Origin: CACZQA01 sp050943615 | GTDB taxonomy: Bacteria; Actinomycetota; Coriobacteriia; Coriobacteriales; QAMH01 | Direction: 5' to 3' | DNA length: 50,568 nt | Assembly (NCBI GenBank): GCA_050943615.1 | Contig: JBMNPN010000006.1 | Coordinates: 1 to 50,568 of the forward strand | Shown here: in pieces, positions 41,813-50,372 of the stretch | Layout of the letters: every line of letters starts with the position of its first letter | Numbering within the stretch: the stretch's first letter is position 1 | Position numbers and translations under genes: made by a program | The notes under the pieces: generated by a model | The model's input: only the letters and a program-made list of their open reading frames with translations | Told to the model about the DNA's origin: nothing | Database searches by the model: none

Positions 41813-44350
41813 GTGAGTTCTGGATTAGCGGAAAAGGAAGCGAGCAGGTTCGTCGGGTTCGACGAGGTCGCCAACCTCTCGTTTGAGCGGGAAGAGGGAG
41901 TTCGCTGCAAAGGGTGCCCCAACGAATGCGCGCGCACGATCACGAGGTTCAGCACGGGGGAGACCTGGATTACCGGAAACCGCTGCGAGCGCGGAGGTGT
42001 GACGGCGGGTTCAGGCTCCGAAGTAGCTCCCGTCAAAAAGGCAGAGGACCTGTTCGCCAAACGCGCCCAAATGCTCTTCGAGGACTATGAGTTTTCTGTC
42101 TGCGCCCCCGAAAAGGACGAGGTCATCGGCATTCCCCGCACGCTCGAGTTCTGGGACAGTGCCCCGTTCTGGTCGACGTTTTTCAAGGCCCTCGGGTACA
42201 AGGTGGTCTTCTCCCATCCCACGAATCGCAAGATCTACGAAAAGGGACTCAGATACGTTGCCTCCGATACGGTCTGCTTTCCCGCCAAGATCACCCACGG
42301 TGCCGTCCAGGACCTGGCCGAGCAGGGAGTGGACCGCATCTTCATGCCGCACGTCATGCACGTCCCGCCCGAGGGAACCGATGACAAGAGCCCCTACATG
42401 TGCGCAATCGTCATGGGCTACTCCATGGTCGTTAAGAACTTCGAGTCGCCCGAGTCACGGTTCGGGGTGAAGTTCGACACGCCCGTCTTTCACTGGTTCA
42501 GCAGCAAGGACCGTGTGAAGCAGGTGACGAAATGGACGCATGAGGAGCTCGGCGTGAGCAAACGCCAGGCAAACGAGGCGTTTTGCCAGGGAGAGGCGGC
42601 GCTCAAGAAGTTCCGCTCCCGGCTGGTGGAAGATGGCCGGCGCATCATCGAGCGAGTGCATAAGACCGATGGATTTGCCGTCGTGCTGGCGGGCAGGCCC
42701 TATCATTGCGATCCGCTCGTCTCGCATGGGGTATCTTCCATGTTTGCCAAGGCGGGCATTCCCGTTCTCACGCTCGACAGTCTGCCGGGCTTAAGCGAGG
42801 TCCCGCTCGAGGGGGTCCGCGCCGAGATCACGAACAACTTCCACACGCGCCTGATCGAAGGCGCGCTGATGGCGGCATCCGACCCTCAGCTCGAGTATGC
42901 CCAGATCGTGAGCTTTGGATGTGGGCACGATGCCATCCTCACCGACGAGCTCACGCGCATCCTGAGGGAGTCCGGTCACAAATCCCCGCTTATCTTGAAG
43001 ATGGATGAAAGCGACGCGACCGGCTCTTTGAGCATCCGCGTCCGATCCTTCATCGAGACAGTGCGCATGCGCAACGAGAGGGGAGACCACAGAGTTCCGC
43101 CGAGCAAGCTCAAGGACCCCTATCAGGCAAAGTTCACGCCTGCAGACAAGGAACAGAAGACCCTCATCATCCCCAACATCTCGCGCGAGGTCTCCCGCCT
43201 GTTCGAGGGCCTGCTCGAGAAGGAGGGGTTCAAGCCGGTTACGGTGCCAGTCGGCGGCATCGAGCAGATCAGACTCGGAAAGAAGTACACCCACAACGAC
43301 ATCTGCTTTCCCTGCCAGATGGTCATCGGCGAGGCGATCACCGCGCTGCAGTCGGGAAAATACGATCCGGACAACACGGCGGTCGGTATGGTCAAGTTCC
43401 AGTGCGACTGCCGCCTGTCCCATTACGCCGCGCTCCTGCGCAAGGCGCTCGATGCGGCGGGGTTCTCCCAGGTGCCGGTGCTCACCACCGACATGGGTGA
43501 TTCCAAGGGCATGCATCCCGGTGTTGCCCTTCTCAGTCCCAGGGCGGTCGTCGAAGCAGTCTGGGTGTTCAACATGCTCGATGTGCTCAACGAGCTCAAG
43601 CGAAAGATCAGGCCCTATGAGCTTGTCGATGGCGAAACCGACCGTGTCTACGACGGGGCGATTGACTCGATTGCAGAGGCGGTGAAGTCAGGTCTGGGAG
43701 CGGCGAAGAAGGCGTATCGCAGGGCAGTCGCTGCCATGAAGGACATTGCGTACGATCGCTCGCATCTCAAGCCGCGCGTGCTCGTCACCGGCGAGCTACT
43801 CGTCACCTACCATCCCGGCTCCAACTTCGACATCGAGCGCTACCTCGAGGCAAACGGGATGGAGACGGTGTTTCCGCGCGTGACCGACCAGCTCCGCAAG
43901 GATTTCCTGGCGTCCAAGGCGCAGGTCCAGGACTTCCACGCCGATGTGGCTCCCGACGGGTACCTGACCACCGCGCTGTTCAACGCGGCACAGCGCTCGG
44001 TCGAGCGGGTTGCGCGCGAGCATCCCCTGCACGAGGACGGACCCGGTCCCGAGGAGATCTACGCGCAGGTCTCCGACTTCATGCCCAAGACCCTGAGCTG
44101 CGGGGAGGGCTGGCTCATGGCGGGCGAGATCGTGCGCTATGCCAAGCAGGGGGTGAGGTCGTTCGTCATCCTGCAGCCCTTCGGCTGCCTGCCCAACCAC
44201 ATCTGCGGGCGCGGCGTCACCAAGCGCATCAAGGACGATTACCCCGGGATCCAGATCCTGCCGCTCGACCTCGACCCCGATACAAGCTATGCCAACGTGG
44301 AGAACCGCCTGCAGATGCTCATCATGAACGACCGCGCAATGCGGTGCTGA
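41813..44350 (+). CDS. DUF2229/2-hydroxyacyl-CoA-dehydratase-like protein (plasmalogen synthase part 2)
   Basis: This 845-residue protein starts with a cysteine motif RCKGCPNECARTI (about 30-42), then a DUF2229 region (IGIPRTLEFWDSAPFWSTFF, VASDTVCFPAKITHG). Two dehydratase-like blocks follow: NDICFPCQMVIGEA with KFQCDCRLSHYA, and FPRVTDQLRKDF with TLSCGEGWLMAGEI. The spread cysteines suit iron-sulfur clusters. By family it is the reductase/dehydratase partner of the activase 40 bp upstream, turning an ester-linked chain into a vinyl ether in the plasmalogen model. The GTG start is taken for lack of a nearer ATG. In many anaerobes both halves are one polypeptide. Confidence 0.82.
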   Translation: MSSGLAEKEASRFVGFDEVANLSFEREEGVRCKGCPNECARTITRFSTGETWITGNRCERGGVTAGSGSEVAPVKKAEDLFAKRAQMLFEDYEFSVCAPEKDEVIGIPRTLEFWDSAPFWSTFFKALGYKVVFSHPTNRKIYEKGLRYVASDTVCFPAKITHGAVQDLAEQGVDRIFMPHVMHVPPEGTDDKSPYMCAIVMGYSMVVKNFESPESRFGVKFDTPVFHWFSSKDRVKQVTKWTHEELGVSKRQANEAFCQGEAALKKFRSRLVEDGRRIIERVHKTDGFAVVLAGRPYHCDPLVSHGVSSMFAKAGIPVLTLDSLPGLSEVPLEGVRAEITNNFHTRLIEGALMAASDPQLEYAQIVSFGCGHDAILTDELTRILRESGHKSPLILKMDESDATGSLSIRVRSFIETVRMRNERGDHRVPPSKLKDPYQAKFTPADKEQKTLIIPNISREVSRLFEGLLEKEGFKPVTVPVGGIEQIRLGKKYTHNDICFPCQMVIGEAITALQSGKYDPDNTAVGMVKFQCDCRLSHYAALLRKALDAAGFSQVPVLTTDMGDSKGMHPGVALLSPRAVVEAVWVFNMLDVLNELKRKIRPYELVDGETDRVYDGAIDSIAEAVKSGLGAAKKAYRRAVAAMKDIAYDRSHLKPRVLVTGELLVTYHPGSNFDIERYLEANGMETVFPRVTDQLRKDFLASKAQVQDFHADVAPDGYLTTALFNAAQRSVERVAREHPLHEDGPGPEEIYAQVSDFMPKTLSCGEGWLMAGEIVRYAKQGVRSFVILQPFGCLPNHICGRGVTKRIKDDYPGIQILPLDLDPDTSYANVENRLQMLIMNDRAMRC

Positions 44351-44409
44351 GGGGGCAGCCAGCGGATTAGTGGATAGAATCGAGTAAACTAGATTCCCAA
44401 CGCTGACGA

Positions 44410-44979
44410 CTAAAGGACTGTGCGCGCGATGAGCTTTTTCAAGAGAAGCTCGATTTCGCCCTCTTCGGTATCTTCTTTTGATTTCCATGCGTACATCATG
44501 GCAAGCGGCCCTCCAGCAATATGCCGGTAGACGTATTCACGCTCACGCTCCGAGTACTGCGGCATGGGAAAGAACTCGCGGTAGTGTTCGAAGAACTCGC
44601 GCCACGCGTCTGCCAGGAACTCGACTAGCAGCACGGTCAACCCGTTCGAGACCAGGATCTCAGCGAAGTTCACCGAGGTGTCCCAATAGACTTTCATGGC
44701 GATGGTGCACACGGCATCCACAAGGGCTTCACGGCTCGTGAACGGAAGCCGCTTCATCTGCTCGAAGTAGTGGTCGAACCGGTCTTCGAGGAGGTACAAG
44801 AGAGCATCTTCCTTGTTGGAAAAGTGCTGGTAGAACGTTTGGCGGGAATATCCGGATCTCTTTGCTATCTGGGTTACCGTAATTTTCTCGAACGGAGCTC
44901 CGTCTTGCATGAGTCCTAGAAGGGCCCAGGAAATCTCGCGCTTCGAACGCTCCGCGTTCGCGTTTCCCCTCTCGAGCAT
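44410..44979 (-). CDS. TetR-family regulator
   Basis: This 189-residue TetR protein has the helix-turn-helix ITVTQIAKRSGYSRQTFYQH and a C-terminal helical domain. ATG 44979 is preferred, with GGAG seven bases away; an in-frame GTG at 44985 is also possible. It converges with the end of the lipid operon and is divergent from the CruF-like membrane gene, with TGTCA/TGACA arms between. Its most likely target is the divergent gene. Confidence 0.84.
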   Translation of the reverse strand: MLERGNANAERSKREISWALLGLMQDGAPFEKITVTQIAKRSGYSRQTFYQHFSNKEDALLYLLEDRFDHYFEQMKRLPFTSREALVDAVCTIAMKVYWDTSVNFAEILVSNGLTVLLVEFLADAWREFFEHYREFFPMPQYSEREREYVYRHIAGGPLAMMYAWKSKEDTEEGEIELLLKKLIARTVL

Positions 44980-44997
44980 TGACACACTCCCGCATTC

Positions 44998-45013
44998 TGT
45001 CAGAGTTTTGACA
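44998..45013. promoter_or_regulatory. TGTCA-N6-TGACA dyad, TetR operator candidate
   Basis: TGTCA (44998) and TGACA (45009) form a dyad whose right arm lies inside TTGACA (45008-45013), a good -35 box for the plus-strand gene. A further TGACAC lies at 44980. Repressor binding here would block polymerase. Confidence 0.5.
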
Positions 45014-45135
45014 TTTCACGCATTTGCGATCCATTGTATTCGATTTCGTTGCCTCCGAATCGTCCGATGCCGCATATTGCCCACAAGGCAATCCCCGAAC
45101 TCTCAGACGGGGTGGGACGGATGGAAGGAAACGAA

Positions 45136-46035
45136 ATGAAAGGTTCGACGAGGACGGTCCTTGACCTCTTGCTAGTCGTGGCGTTCGTCGGCGCATTCTG
45201 CCTGGCGGCGCTTACGGGAGGCATCACCTACATACCCGACGACGTCATGGAGCAGGTACGTAATGTGCTGCCCTATGTTATCGTTCCGGCGACGCTCGTG
45301 TTTTCCATTGGGCTGCCGTTGATTCACGCCATCTATACGATGGGCTGGCAGCCTGCTGTCAAGTTCTTCGTCGTTGGTTACATCGTCGCGTGGGTTTTCG
45401 AGGACCTGAGCGTGCGGACCGGCATTGTGTTCGGCTTCTACTGGTTCCCTGAGATGATGGGTCCGAAGATTGACCAGATTCCGATGGTCATCCCGATGTT
45501 CTGGCTCATGTGCTTCTACATGTCCTACTACGTAAGCAACCTGCTCTATCACGGAAGCCCGCTCCCGAAGGATTATTCTGTCCGCTCCATTGTTGAGAGC
45601 GCGTTCATCGGCGGGCTCATCTTGACTACCCTCGACTTGTCCACCGATCCGTTCGCCGAGGCCAACGGCTTCTGGATCTGGGTCGACCAGGGCCCGTACT
45701 TCGGCGTCCCGTTCCACAACTTCATCGGCTGGTTCGCGACGGGATTCATCACCTACATCATCCACGGGTTCATGCTGCGCCACGACAAGAAGAAGTATGG
45801 GATGGAGCTGAAGACGAACCGCCAGAAGGGCTGGACCATCGCCCCGGTCATCGAGTATCTGCTCTTCTGCCTGGTCTTCATGGTCATGAATGTCCACGAG
45901 TTCCTTGCCATGACGACCTTCTTTGCCATGGGAATCCCCGTTTCGATTGCACTTCTCAGGTGGTTTCAGTGGTACTACCGGGAACGTGAACTTCCCAGTA
46001 ATAGGATGGCGGACAAGCAGCTTGCTTCAGAGTAA
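45136..46035 (+). CDS. CruF-like carotenoid-biosynthesis family membrane protein
   Basis: This 299-residue protein has about eight hydrophobic helices. The core motif DLSTDPFAEANGFWIWVDQG followed by GVPFHNFIGWFATGF is that of the CruF/DUF422 family, whose known members hydrate carotenoid ends. VFEDLSVRTGIVFGFYWF is the first family motif. ATG 45136 has GGAAGG seven to twelve bases before it; ATG 45121 in frame is the alternative. No other carotenoid gene is in the window, so the true substrate may be another polyprenoid. A TetR gene is divergent. Confidence 0.8.
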   Translation: MKGSTRTVLDLLLVVAFVGAFCLAALTGGITYIPDDVMEQVRNVLPYVIVPATLVFSIGLPLIHAIYTMGWQPAVKFFVVGYIVAWVFEDLSVRTGIVFGFYWFPEMMGPKIDQIPMVIPMFWLMCFYMSYYVSNLLYHGSPLPKDYSVRSIVESAFIGGLILTTLDLSTDPFAEANGFWIWVDQGPYFGVPFHNFIGWFATGFITYIIHGFMLRHDKKKYGMELKTNRQKGWTIAPVIEYLLFCLVFMVMNVHEFLAMTTFFAMGIPVSIALLRWFQWYYRERELPSNRMADKQLASE

Positions 46036-46048
46036 TCGGTGATAATTG

Positions 46049-46083
46049 AAGCGGTGAGGCGCAATGCGGGTGCCTCACCGCTT
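46049..46083 (+). terminator. Terminator after the CruF-like gene
   Basis: AAGCGGTGAGGC (46049-46060) pairs perfectly with GCCTCACCGCTT (46072-46083), loop 11 bases, then TCGCTATT. It is about 15 bp after the stop. Confidence 0.75.
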
Positions 46084-46142
46084 TCGCTATTCCATCAATC
46101 CGATAATTGATTGTAGTACGCCTCGTTTTTCTACCCGTTGAA

Positions 46143-46526
46143 TTAGTAGGTGGATGCTTTTGACCTGCTGAATTTCCACGTGCCGTCCACCTTCGTGGCC
46201 TCAAGGTCCTGCTGCAGGCGCCAGGTGTGTCGGCCTCCGCCGAAGACGGCGGCCGTTATGCGCGACCGCCCCTTCACGTGGGCACGCTGTCCGGCATCCT
46301 CCAACACGACGCTTATGGACTCGTGGTCGGTTTCGAAATAGTTGAGTGTGCCGTCGATGACAGCGGAAATGTACTCCTCGCGCGACTGCTGCATCCCTGT
46401 CATGTGCACGAGGACGTAGTCATCGGCGAGAATCTCCCGGATGCCCTCGGCATCCTTGCGCATCGAGGCATCGCACAGGTTGCGGTAGAGCTGTGCAAGC
46501 TGCTCTTCGTCCGTCATGAGTGACAT
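46143..46526 (-). CDS. SnoaL-like/NTF2-fold protein
   Basis: This 127-residue protein of the NTF2-like superfamily has EEQLAQLYRNLCDASMRKDA, LADDYVLVHMTGMQQSREEY and GRSRITAAVFGGGRHTWRLQ, typical of the DUF4440/SnoaL-like cone fold. ATG 46526 follows GGAGGAAAG. It lies 19 bases after the SDR gene on the same strand, so the two are probably one operon under the LysR at 48098. Such proteins are isomerases, hydrolases or ligand binders; no catalytic residue can be assigned. Confidence 0.75.
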   Translation of the reverse strand: MSLMTDEEQLAQLYRNLCDASMRKDAEGIREILADDYVLVHMTGMQQSREEYISAVIDGTLNYFETDHESISVVLEDAGQRAHVKGRSRITAAVFGGGRHTWRLQQDLEATKVDGTWKFSRSKASTY

Positions 46527-46545
46527 ACTTTCCTCCGAATGCGTC

Positions 46546-47403
46546 TTATGACTGGGCCCAGCCGTCTTGCAGATAGCGAAGGTCGCCATACCAGTAGGCG
46601 GCGGTGCAGCCCCCATCGGCAAGGATGTCGGTGCCGGTGATGAAGGCTGCAGAGGGCCCGAGCAGAAACTCGCAGAGCGCCGCTACCTCGTCGGTTGTGG
46701 CGGCACGGCCAGCCGGCATCTTCTCTATCATGGTGCGGTATCCCTCCCCGCGCGGACCGTTGATCTCATCGAAAGCCAAGGGCGTGATGACGATGCCGGG
46801 GCTCACAGAGTTCACGCGGGCGCCGCGCCTGCCCCAGCGGGTGGCCTCGTAGGCACAGCGCAGCACGTTGGTGCGCTTCGCGTACTGGTAGGCGCGTAGC
46901 GTGGTGCCGATCGCCTCGGGCTGCAACATGGGAAGGTCCAAGAGCTCCTCGACTGGTGTGGTGGCCAGAAGCACGTTTTCTTCCGGGGTAAGAGCAGGCA
47001 AGCGGTGCCCCGACTGACTGGAGATGACCACGGCAGATCCGCCGGGGGCAATTACCTTGCCGAACTCCTCCAGCAGCACGCTCGTGCCGTAAAGGTCGAC
47101 GGCGAGGATGGTCTCGATGGGCGCCTGTGAGGGGCTTACACCACCAGAGCAGATTACGTTGGCAACGGGGCCAATCTCTTGGGCGCGGGCGGCCACTGCC
47201 TCGATGTCGGCACGGCTGGAAAGGTCGCAGGGCATGCCCTCCACGTCAAATCCGCTCGAGAGCAGCTCATCGACGGAGGCATCGGTCTCTTCTTGTGTGA
47301 GGCTGGTGATAAGGAGCTTCTTGCCGAACGCAACGCGTCTTGCAATCGCCTTGCCGATGCCGCCGGCACCAACGAGCACGACGACCTGCTTTTCCTGATT
47401 CAT
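46546..47403 (-). CDS. Short-chain dehydrogenase/reductase (SDR)
   Basis: This 285-residue SDR has the nucleotide motif VLVGAGGIGKAIA (about 8-20), an NVICSGG segment in place of NNAG, serine in VVISSQSG and the catalytic pair YQYAK. GPSAAFITGTDILADGG is the C-terminal signature. ATG 47403 follows GAAGGG. Family members reduce or oxidise alcohols and ketones with NAD(P)H. It sits between an SnoaL-like gene and a flavodoxin gene on one strand. Confidence 0.86.
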   Translation of the reverse strand: MNQEKQVVVLVGAGGIGKAIARRVAFGKKLLITSLTQEETDASVDELLSSGFDVEGMPCDLSSRADIEAVAARAQEIGPVANVICSGGVSPSQAPIETILAVDLYGTSVLLEEFGKVIAPGGSAVVISSQSGHRLPALTPEENVLLATTPVEELLDLPMLQPEAIGTTLRAYQYAKRTNVLRCAYEATRWGRRGARVNSVSPGIVITPLAFDEINGPRGEGYRTMIEKMPAGRAATTDEVAALCEFLLGPSAAFITGTDILADGGCTAAYWYGDLRYLQDGWAQS

Positions 47404-47455
47404 GGCTATTTCCCTTCTTTGAGGTGATGGACCAATAGGGGATGGACAGACCCGT

Positions 47456-47971
47456 TCATGCGAACTGTTTTGCCCATGCGGCGACGGTCTCCTGAGATTC
47501 TGCGGCGTGGCATCCGGTGATGGAAAGGCCGCGTTCAATGGTCGCGCCCTTGCAGATGCGGCGCAGGTCGGTCTCGCTTTGTCCCATGCCGGATCCCTCG
47601 TTGGTGCAGAACGGCACGATGCGCTTGCCCGAGAGGTCGTAGTGCTCCAGGAACGTGAACACGCACATGGGAGCTGTGCCCCACCAGTTGGGATAGCCCA
47701 CGAAGATGGTGTCGTACTCGTCGATGCTGTCCACATAGCCTTTGATTTCTGGTCGGGCTTTGGCCCTGAGCTCTGCTTTCGCCTCATCAATGCATTCGTA
47801 GTAGTCCTTTGCGTAGGGCTTCACGGTGTCGATTTCGAACAGGTCGCCGCCGACGGCTTCCTGGATGAACTCCGCCACGCGTTCGGTGTTGCCCTTTTCG
47901 ATGCTTCTGATGCTTCCGTTCCAGTAGTTCTCTCCTGTGCGGGAGTAGTAGACGATGAGGATCTTGGACAC
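47456..47971 (-). CDS. Flavodoxin
   Basis: This 171-residue protein has MSKILIVYYSRTGENYWNGS (phosphate loop) and VGYPNWWGTAPMCVFTFLEH (flavin-stacking loop), then PFCTNEGSGMGQSETDL. It belongs to the flavodoxin_4-type group and carries FMN for low-potential electron transfer. It is the first gene of the minus-strand cluster with the SDR and SnoaL-like genes, and is divergent from LysR. Confidence 0.87.
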   Translation of the reverse strand: MSKILIVYYSRTGENYWNGSIRSIEKGNTERVAEFIQEAVGGDLFEIDTVKPYAKDYYECIDEAKAELRAKARPEIKGYVDSIDEYDTIFVGYPNWWGTAPMCVFTFLEHYDLSGKRIVPFCTNEGSGMGQSETDLRRICKGATIERGLSITGCHAAESQETVAAWAKQFA

Positions 47972-48030
47972 GGTCTCGCTTCCTTTCTGATAGCTGCGCT
48001 AGCAGCTCCTCTTGGTTTGCTGAGACCATC

Positions 48031-48079
48031 CTATTGGATATAATAAGAAATATTGATTTAATATATCTATTTCCAATAG
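48031..48079. promoter_or_regulatory. LysR-type inverted repeat
   Basis: CTATTGGA (48031-48038) and TCCAATAG (48072-48079) are perfect arms in a very AT-rich divergent promoter, with another ATTGGA just after. It is likely the binding region of the LysR protein for the flavodoxin operon. Confidence 0.5.
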
Positions 48080-48097
48080 AGAAATTGGATTATTGAA

Positions 48098-48988
48098 ATG
48101 AACACCAAGCAAATGGACTGTGTGCTGGAGATAGCCCAGACTCAGAACTTCAACCGCGCAGCGGAGAATCTCTTCATGTCCCAACCGGCGCTGAGCTATC
48201 AGATAAAGCAGCTGGAAGAGGAGATCGGCTTCAAGATATTCGATCGCAGCGGGCGCGGCGCGGCGCTCACTCCGGCAGGTGCCCAGTTCGCGAGCAGCCT
48301 GCGCGGCATCCGTGCCGACCTTGTGCGCGCGGTTGAGCTAGGCCAGAACTTCAGCTCGCGCTATCGCATGTCGATTTCGGTGGGCCTGCCATGGAGATCG
48401 GCGCTCATGGCGCTGCCCGAGTGCATGGAGCGTATGCGCAAGGCGCACCCTGACCTGGACATCTCTCCTGTGTTCAACGCAAATGAGAGCCTGGACGCCT
48501 TCTTGAGCGGAGGGCAGGACATTGCTCTGGCACGCGGGAAGATGGATCACATGGCCCAGGCGGACGTGTACCATCTCTACGACAGCCGGATCTATTTGGT
48601 CACTAAGCCCGAAGACCCATTGGCGCAGCAGGACATCGTTCACATGGAGGACCTGCGCGGTCGCACGCTCATGGTGGGTGGCACGAGCCCCGGGCCTTTG
48701 CGCGCCGTGCAGAACCGCGTGCTGAGCGAGTTGGGAATCGAGCATTTCAACAGCAACGACCACATGACCACCCTCGTGAGCGTGGCTGCTGGAAAGGGCG
48801 TGTGCCTATCACCCGGGCTTTTCAATGACGGGACGGGCGAATTTGCATGGACGCCTTTCGACTGCGAAGAGACAATTCCCGTGGTGCTGCTCGTCCATGC
48901 TGGCGAGCGCCGCGAGGAAGTACTCGAGCTCGTGAGGCTTCTGTGCGAGGCCTATAAGGGCAAGAGCCGCTGGGCGAAGCTGGTGTAG
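48098..48988 (+). CDS. LysR-family regulator of the flavodoxin/SDR cluster
   Basis: This 296-residue protein has a LysR helix-turn-helix (MDCVLEIAQTQNFNRAAENL, FMSQPALSYQIKQLEEEIGF) and an effector-binding domain with RMSISVGLPWRSALMALPEC. It is divergent from the flavodoxin gene and probably activates it together with the SDR and SnoaL-like genes. Its stop is a few bases before a toxin-gene remnant. Confidence 0.88.
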   Translation: MNTKQMDCVLEIAQTQNFNRAAENLFMSQPALSYQIKQLEEEIGFKIFDRSGRGAALTPAGAQFASSLRGIRADLVRAVELGQNFSSRYRMSISVGLPWRSALMALPECMERMRKAHPDLDISPVFNANESLDAFLSGGQDIALARGKMDHMAQADVYHLYDSRIYLVTKPEDPLAQQDIVHMEDLRGRTLMVGGTSPGPLRAVQNRVLSELGIEHFNSNDHMTTLVSVAAGKGVCLSPGLFNDGTGEFAWTPFDCEETIPVVLLVHAGERREEVLELVRLLCEAYKGKSRWAKLV

Positions 48989-48994
48989 CAGCTT

Positions 48995-49115
48995 GTGGAC
49001 CGGGATGATGATGACGAAAATGCGCTCTCGCCTCGGGTGATGCGGCACGCCAGGTTTGACTTTCCCGAGGGCAGGGGATGCAAGTGCTGGCTGGTCATCA
49101 TAACCGCGCCCGCGT
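48995..49115 (+). pseudogene. Remnant of a RelB/PemK-like toxin-antitoxin junction
   Basis: VDRDDDDENA..RHARFDFPEGRGCKCWLVII mirrors the junction of the intact pair at 49557-50166, where ADWDDDGE ends the antitoxin and WHARFDYSEGRGYKYRPVIV opens the toxin. The stop that separates the two in the intact pair is lost, and the toxin similarity ends after about 30 residues. It is therefore a broken second copy that keeps only the overlap region. Confidence 0.65.
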
Positions 49116-49202
49116 GTGACCGGCGAGCTGCTCGGCACCTGCCGCCCCGGTTCCAACTTCGACATCGAACGCTGCCTCGAGGCGAAGAAGGAGGTGGCGT
49201 GA
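49116..49202 (+). pseudogene. Fragment of the DUF2229/dehydratase-like gene
   Basis: VTGELLGTCRPGSNFDIERC, then LEAKKEVA and TGA, matches VTGELLVTYHPGSNFDIERY followed by LEANGMETV in the gene at 41813 (about 43788-43870). DNA identity is high over about 65 bp. Only this 29-codon piece is present, joined directly to the toxin remnant. It is a relic of another copy or of a rearrangement. Confidence 0.65.
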
Positions 49203-49556
49203 TGTAGACTGGAGGCGGTTCGTGCGGGGCGGTCTTCCAAGGTCCTGGCCACCTGACACCAACATTTGGCACACAACCCCTTGAAATTCGCAGAACGTGG
49301 AATTATTGACACGCCTACGACGCGGGTTGCTGTCAGCGCCCAGCCAGGGCGCCTTTAACGCAGGATTCATGTTGGATCCTTGCCCGTGGAATCCTATGTC
49401 AATACTCTGAAAGCATTGCTTACCGGTGTTGCTGCTGTACGCTCTGTGACCACATCTTTTCAAAGCACTCCAAACCTCATTGTCCTCCCTTTCTTGAAAT
49501 TGATTGATATACCCATTTTGGGTACACTTTGGGTAATAATTTGATTGGAGGATCAC
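49203..49556. other. 354-bp gap before the toxin-antitoxin pair
   Basis: The first 290 bp show no convincing gene; long minus-strand frames here lack coding character. The last 60 bp carry the operator and ribosome site (GGAGG) of the antitoxin gene. Confidence 0.5.
49510..49535. promoter_or_regulatory. Operator-like repeats of the RelB/PemK-like pair
   Basis: TACCCA-ttt-TGGGTA (49510-49524) is a perfect dyad and TGGGTA recurs 11 bp on at 49530-49535. The set lies 22 bp before the antitoxin ATG, as expected for antitoxin autoregulation. Confidence 0.55.
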
Positions 49557-49832
49557 ATGGCGAAAACGAATGAAAAAAGAGCCGAGATCAAGGCGCGGAC
49601 CACCGACAAGGTGAAACGCGAAGCATCCGACGTCTATGCCCATTGGGGCTTGACCCTCAACGATGCAATAAACATGTTCCTGGTGAAATCCATCGAAGTG
49701 GGAGGGTTGCCCTTTGAGCTCCGCACCGAGCACCCCACTTACGAAGAACTACGCTCGGTCGCTTACCGCGCCCCTCTAAACGAAGAGGGAGTTGCGGTAT
49801 TGCCCGCAGACTGGGACGACGATGGCGAGTAG
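49557..49832 (+). CDS. RelB/DinJ-family antitoxin
   Basis: This 91-residue protein has the N-terminal ribbon-helix-helix: KRAEIKARTTDKVKREASDV, then HWGLTLNDAINMFLVKSIEV and GGLPFELR. The acidic tail ends DWDDDGE. TTGGAGG precedes ATG 49557. It overlaps the toxin start by 11 bases. A RelB-type antitoxin with a PemK/MazF-like toxin is a mixed pair, less common than RelB with RelE. Confidence 0.82.
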   Translation: MAKTNEKRAEIKARTTDKVKREASDVYAHWGLTLNDAINMFLVKSIEVGGLPFELRTEHPTYEELRSVAYRAPLNEEGVAVLPADWDDDGE

Positions 49833-50166
49833 CGCGCCTGCCCGGTGGGAGATATGGCATGCTAGGTTTGATTATTCCGAGGGTAGAGGATACAAGTATC
49901 GGCCGGTCATCGTGCTTGCCGAGCGCGCGGATGGCTTGTTGGTCGCAATGGTTACCGGGAAGTCGAATAAGCTTCACCTCGAACACGATGCTCTCATCCA
50001 AGATTGGGAGTCAGCAGGACTGGACAAACCTTCGATAGCGAGACTCGATCGTATCGCCGAGATTCCTTCTGGCTATCTAGGTAGCGCTGGAAAAATTGGC
50101 AAGCTATCCCAAAGAGACATCATTCGTTTGACGGCTGTCCTCTCCAAGATTATCGCTGGGAAGTAG
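49822..50166 (+). CDS. PemK/MazF-like toxin
   Basis: This 114-residue protein has IWHARFDYSEGRGYKYRPVI then VLAERADGLLVAMVTGKSNK and SIARLDRIAEIPSGYLGSAG with KLSQRDIIRLTAVL, the strand order of PemK/MazF-family endoribonucleases (a Y/F-x-P-V-I strand, then the LDRI strand). Such toxins cut mRNA. The start ATG lies within the antitoxin gene. No obvious defect. A related broken copy lies at 48995. Confidence 0.72.
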   Translation: MASSAPARWEIWHARFDYSEGRGYKYRPVIVLAERADGLLVAMVTGKSNKLHLEHDALIQDWESAGLDKPSIARLDRIAEIPSGYLGSAGKIGKLSQRDIIRLTAVLSKIIAGK

Positions 50167-50372
50167 ATAACACGGGCGTTCTGCGTGAGCTGATATGTTG
50201 CTCGGGGTATGATGAATCTCTTTGCTCAAGCTTTTGTGCGGAGTTGGAGATTCCGTTTTCAATGGCTGAAAGCGCTTGTGACAGCTTGTCAGCTAATCAC
50301 GGCAACATCTTTCCGCAGTTCAAATTCCGAGTTGCTCAGCAATGAGGAAGTATGTCTGTCGCTGCGTTTAGC

